Assembly: GCA_028293405.1 (NCBI GenBank) | Contig: JAQGOW010000091.1 | Span: 1-6,998 of the forward strand | Length of the DNA: 6,998 bases | DNA from: Verrucomicrobiales bacterium | GTDB taxonomy: Bacteria; Verrucomicrobiota; Verrucomicrobiia; Limisphaerales; Palsa-1400 | Direction: 5' to 3' | Shown here: in pieces, positions 1-6,000 of the stretch | How the letters are laid out: each line of letters opens with the position of its first letter | Position numbering within the stretch: the stretch's first letter is position 1 | Notes under the pieces: model-generated | Seen by the model: the letters and a program-made list of their open reading frames with translations, nothing else | Told to the model about the DNA's origin: nothing | Database searches by the model: none | Position numbers and translations under genes: made by a program

Positions 1-3000
1 ATAACCCCCCGCTATATTGTATGGACCGTTTACTTGAAACTTCACCCTGGCGACCCCGTAGAGAGGGTCACGCTTGGCGGGCAAGGCGAATGGCAGGTTG
101 GTGTTGACGAAGAGGGGCACGACGTCACCACTGGCGACAACGGACTCGATTTCGTTCCGGCGCAATTCAATGCGATGAAACTGACCGGCAAGAGTGCCAC
201 CGGCGAGCCGATCACGATGACGCTTGATTCCACCCAGCTCTCGATCGGCCAAATCCAAGAACTGCAAAACAGCACCGCAGGCACACTGGATCTTCCGCCG
301 TTCACTCCCACAGGATCGGCGAGCAGCTATTTCGACATATTTGCCAACGTTCAAATCGGCACTCAGCAATACCACATGGCCACGCCAATGCATCTGAGCG
401 GAAATCTCAGTTCGTTGCCGCCTTCGGCAAGCGACGCCTTGCTTGGCGATTCCACAGGCTCATCCACCCCGCTGTTGGACGCGACCGGCACCGACTCCGG
501 CATCGCACTCAGCTCGCAAGACTTGAACCTAAATCCGACACTGACTGTGGTTGCTGATGCGCCACAGTGCCCGGCGAACATCACCGCCATCGCGACGAGT
601 ACCAGCGGCACCACCGTCAATTATTCGGTGACAGAATTGTTCGGCGATTGTCCCTTTGGACATCATTTGGATTGCACACCCGCCAGCGGGAGCACGTTCC
701 CAATCGGCACGACGACTGTGACGTGTACCGCATCGGACGATTGTGGGTTATCGAACACGTGCAGTTTTACCGTTACGGTGCTCCCTGCCGCTCCGTCGTC
801 CGAATGGTTTTTTGCTTCCGACTACCTGCCGCCGCCGAACTCGAGCTACACTGGCCGCAGCACCGGACCACGCCACTACGATGATGTAAAGGTGCGATTC
901 CTGATGAACGAACGCCTGAGCAAAATCAGCACCAGCGTTAGCCCGCCTGGCGATGGCGCACCGCCCGCGACGTGCAGTTTTGATGCGCAGTTTGATGCCG
1001 ATATATCGGACGACGGTATTACTTACCGGCCTGTAACTGCAAAAGCGCGTGGGATCATTACTGTAAAACCAAGCAGCGGTTCCACCGGTGCTAGCCGTAT
1101 TTTCGACACCGAGATGCTGCAACTTGAGGTTTCGGGTGGAACGTTGCCGGCGGGTGTAATGCTTCGTGAAAGTCCTACGAAAGCGTCGCTTGGGCAAACC
1201 ACTATCCGTCAGGTCGGCGGCGGTTTCCTGATTGGCAGTTTCTTCGACGTTTTTACCGAAATGAGCATGGACGGCGGAACAAAGTGGTCGGCTGCGAGCG
1301 CATTATGTGTAATGGAAATGATCGGAAGCGACCCGGAAAAGACGTCGCCGCCCGTCCTTGTGTCTACTTCGCAATTTCCGCCGCCCATGAATGGTTTTGT
1401 GGTGGTTCCAGACCGCGTAAATCGCAAACTGGTATTCGTAAGCGGCAGCGTCGGCAGCAGCAGCAGTATGGTCATTCAAAATCCACGTTTCACGCGTTTT
1501 AGTTCTGCCAACTATTTGGATCTCGCGGTAATTACAGATAGTGCCGATGGCGATTATATGTGTGGGGTTCAGTTCGACCTGTCGACGGACGGTGGCAACA
1601 CCTTTGAACCTATCTCAGGCTCCGCTCACGTTACATTCAAGGCCACAACTTGCGGATCAACCACCCCTGTCATCGACCGATTATCCGCGTGCGGTGCATT
1701 CGGTATCGAGATTACCGGCACTGGTTCGTCCGGAAACACTGTCCGTCTCCGCGAAAGCCCAACACTGCCTTCTTCGGGCATGGCATCAGTGCGCGACTCC
1801 AGCTCTCTACGAAGTTTGTATGCGTTCTTCGATATTTTCACCGAATTGAGCATGGATGACGGAACGACGTGGATGGCAGCAGATCTTCCACTGCATGTCG
1901 ACCTCCAGCAAATAGCCATGGAGCAACCGGTTGCTCAATCTGACTTTTCGCTCTGGCCGGGTTCTCACATCTCCGAAGCACGAGCGCACCAAAATTTCGC
2001 GACCAGTGCGACAATCAGCAACTTGGTCTTGAGTGCAATCAGTCCGGCTGGCTCCCCGCCCGCGCCAGGAACTAGCCAGCAGTACACCGTAACCTTGCAG
2101 GCTCAGTTCATGATGTCACAAGACAACGGCAATACCTTCGTCCAATGCACCGTTCCCGGGTCGGCCACAGTGAAGGTAAACAGCACGATTCTGGATCAAG
2201 GGGACACGCGCTTTTTTGAAACGGAGTTACTTACTCTTTCTTTGGATAGCGCGGAATCAACGGGGCGGCCGCCCGGCGGCTGGTTTGAATGGCGATTTCG
2301 CGAATCCCCTTCTCGTCCGTCACTTGGTCGGACCAGCATGACAGATAACCACACGCATGGTACCCCATCGGTCATCGGCAGCTTCTTTGATATTTGGCCT
2401 GAACTCTCTCTAAATGGTGGACAAACGTGGCTGCCGGCGGATTCGTCGGCGACGGTCAGTTTCACGCCCCATTACCCCGGGCCTACGTCAGATGCGCCGC
2501 TGTGCCCATCGAACATGACGGTGTATGCGAGCAGTTCGAGTGGAGCTACCGTCAACTACACGGTGCTTGAACTCTTCGGAGATTGTCCGTTTGGACATCA
2601 TTTGGATTGCACACCCGCGAGTGGCAGCACGTTGCCGATCGGAACCACCACTGTGACCTGCACCGCATGGGACGATTGTCATCTCACCAATACGTGCACA
2701 TTCACCGTGACAGTGGTGGACATTAGCGCTTTCCCAATCGTGGATTGGTATTTCCCGTTTCCCTCAATTCGCCCTATCAATGGCAAATATTATCTCACAT
2801 CGGTCACACATCGTTTTTGCGATCCAAAAAATACATTTGTAGCCAACCTGACCCTGGAGAATTTCGACCAGGGCGCATCTCCTCCCGTGTTGGGCGATTC
2901 GCCGCAAAGTGACACATTCACTTGCGATGCCTCGCTGGATATTTCCAGAGATGGCGGCCAGACTTACACACCAGCAACCGCAAAGGCGCGCGGGATTATT

Positions 3001-6000
3001 ACCGTCAAGCCAGGCACCGGCGGCACCACTGCGGGGAGAAGCTACGATACCGAAATCGTCGAGTTGGAAATTTCCGGCGGCACATTGCCAACTGGGATGA
3101 TGTTGCGAGAAAGTCCTACCAGACAATCTCTCGGCAAAACGCAACTCCGCACCGTAGACGGCGATGGAATCAATTTACCTCACGTCGAAACAACGAGCAG
3201 TTTCTTTGACGTGTTCACGGAACTGAGCACCGACGGCGGGCAAACATGGGGAAGTTGCTCGTCTTATGAGCCACCAATGCATCTCGTCCTCGAGCCAGCC
3301 TTGCGTACTTCAGACGAAGCGATGGAACCAACGGAGCTGTTGCCCCCACCGTGCGATGCTTACCTTTCGTCATCGAACACCCCGATTCGAAGCCCATCCT
3401 CGGGCGAACTTGAAATCATCATCCAAAGAGTGGTTTGCAAGTTGCCATCACAATCAGTTCCGCCTCCCGGCGTCGGACAGACGCTTGATAACAACTTCGA
3501 ATTCGACGTTCAAATGGACGTCTCGACCGATACCGGCGCAACATTTCAAACCGCTAAAACAAAAGGGGTATGCGTTTGTTCGATTGCTCTGCCACAGTCT
3601 CCCGTAAATTCTGGTGGAAAACTGATCAAGCGGATTGAATTGGAAGTCACCAAGTTTGACGTCGCCACTGGCGCTCTGATGATTCGCGAGAGTCCGACCA
3701 AGGCGTCGCTTGGGCGCACGGTCGTCACCACTCAATCTGATGGCACCTATCGCATAGGCAGCTTCTTTGACGTTTTTGTGGAAGTCAGTCAGGACGGCGG
3801 ACAAACCTGGGTTCCATCACAAGGCCCGCCGGTTCGGTTCGAATTACAGCAGCAGGCTGGCGAGGGACGATTCTCCGGGGAAAATTGTCCGCCGGCTGGA
3901 AGCGCCTTCATAACGAGCTCGCAATGGTCCGGCGTCTATGAAAATGGCGTCATCATCAGCAACCTCACTCAGAGCCAATTCAGCCAATCGTTTCCTCCGC
4001 CATCGCCTGGTGTCAGTCAGAGTGCGACATTCACCTCGCAAATGGACCTGATGCTCTCTCTGGACAGCGGACATTCCTTCGTCCACGTCTCCGGCCTTGC
4101 TGAGGAAATCAGGGAAAACGACAACGTCACATTCGACGTCCAAGATCACACACGCTTCTTCGATACAGAGGTGCTTTCGCTCAGCCTATCGTTGCCCAAC
4201 GGCGTGATGCTTCGCGAAAGTCCAAGTAAAGCCTCACTGGGGCGCACCAGTCTTCGAGATCATTTTCAAGATGGCGACATTCCGAACGAGGAAAGAATCG
4301 CGAGTTTCTTCGACATCTTCACCGAGATCAGTCTCGACGGCGGCCAAACCTGGTCGGCCTCGAAGAATGGCCCTGCCACATTAAGTCTCATTCCACATTA
4401 CACGTCACCTGTACCCGACGCACCTTTGTGTCCGTCGAACATTACCGTTTACGCAAGCACCTCGACTGGCGCGGTCGTTGATTACACTGTCCTTGAGTTG
4501 TTCGGCGATTGTCCGTTCGGCCATCGCCTGGCCAGCGCGCCGCCGAGCGGCAGCACGTTCCCAATTGGGACGACCACTGTGACTTGCACCGCAACAGACG
4601 ATTGCGGCCTAAGCAACAGTTGTTCGTTTACCGTCACGGTAATTGATCGGACGACCTACCCAATTGTCGACTGGTTCTTCCAACAGAATTCGCTGCGGCC
4701 AGCTGGAGCGCAATTCGCTGCGTTGATTGATTCAGCGATTACCTATCCCGACGACAGAAACTTGCTCGGCCTCAAGTTGTACGATGTCACCGACAGCATC
4801 AGCCCGCCCGTTTTGGGAAGTGGGCCGCAAACCGATACGTTCACCTGCGCAGTCGAAATGCGAATCGCTGACAGCCAGTCCTCGCGGGACATACAAGCGA
4901 CAGCCGCTGGCGTGATAAAGTGGGAAAAAGTCGACAACACCGATGCCATCAGTGCGGAAATGCTCTCGCTCACTATTTCTGGCGGAACGTTGCCGCAAGG
5001 AATGATGCTGCGTGAAAGCCCGACCTTGCAATCCAAGGGACAAACCACAGTCAGGCAAGTTAATGGCGGTTACATGATCAGCAGTTTCTTTGATGTGTTT
5101 ACCGAAGTGAGTCTCGACGGCGGGCAAACATGGAGCGCAGCGCAACAGCCGATGCATCTTGAAATGGTCAAGAGCATGACCGGGACGCCAGTCGTCAGCG
5201 AGCCGACCACACTGTTGCCGCCCCCGTGCGACTCATATTCGTCACCGGCTGGTTATTCAGCGCGTTTTACCACGCAAAACGCCAACGGTGGAACGCAGCA
5301 AACCATTATCGGTGGGCTTCGCTGCAAGTTGCCGTCACAATCCTCCACACCGCCAACTCCCGGCCAAACCAGTTCCGAGAACTTTAGCGTGCAACTGGAC
5401 GTGCTACTCTCCACCGATAACGGGCAGAGTTTTCATACCGAGCGCGTCATCGCGCAGCGAACAGATGCGCTGACTGTCCTGGACGAGTTTCGATTCAACC
5501 ACGAAATTCAATCCTATAGTTTCACTTCCACCGCAGGTTTGATGTTCCGGGAAAGCCCGACGCTGCGTTCTGGCGGCGTCACGCGAATCGTTCCCCAAGC
5601 CGATGGCACTTATCAAATGAGCCGCTTCTTTGATGTGTTCCTGGAAATGAGCGCCGATGGCGGGCAAACGTGGATTGCTTCCGAAACCGCGCCGATTCGG
5701 CATGAGCTAGAGCAATTAGCTCCCGAACAACCCTTCGGGTCTGCTCAGTTTTTGACGGTCGAACAACGTTTTCGTTCCGGCACCAGGTATTGGAGTTTTG
5801 CTTGTGACAAACCAGACGGGAGCACGTTCCGCGTTGTTATGAGCAATGTCGTGGTCCAGAACTTTAACAAACCGGTTTCGTTGCCACAACCCGGCGATCC
5901 GCCTCAAACAAATCGTCTCTATTGCCAAACGATTTGCGATTTATCCCTGGATGGCGGACAGACGTATCTATACCACCACGCCCAAGGTGAGCTGGTTTAC

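Larger units (their letters stand above)
559..2493 (+). repeat. Super-repeat 1: HYR1-A1-B1-C1
   Basis: First of three tandem units, 1,935 bp or 645 residues. It comprises one HYR domain and three RESP/SFFDVF modules with RESP starting at residues 389, 584 and 767. The register is set by the HYR cysteines: C190 here matches C835 and C1477 in the next two units. A1 closely resembles A2, whereas B1 is the most divergent B copy. Confidence 0.9.
2494..4419 (+). repeat. Super-repeat 2: HYR2-A2-B2-C2
   Basis: Second tandem unit, 1,926 bp or 642 residues, with RESP starting at residues 1036, 1229 and 1405. It is the least degraded unit: its HYR has all six cysteines and all six Asp-box-like positions are recognisable. 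Its HYR and A parts look closest to unit 1, while its B part looks closest to unit 3. Confidence 0.9.

Noticed and set aside
567..884. A forward-strand open frame of about 105 codons overlapping HYR1
   Set aside because: It is out of frame with the repeat protein. Its His/Arg-rich translation looks like a frame-shifted reading of the HYR coding sequence, and it resembles no known family.
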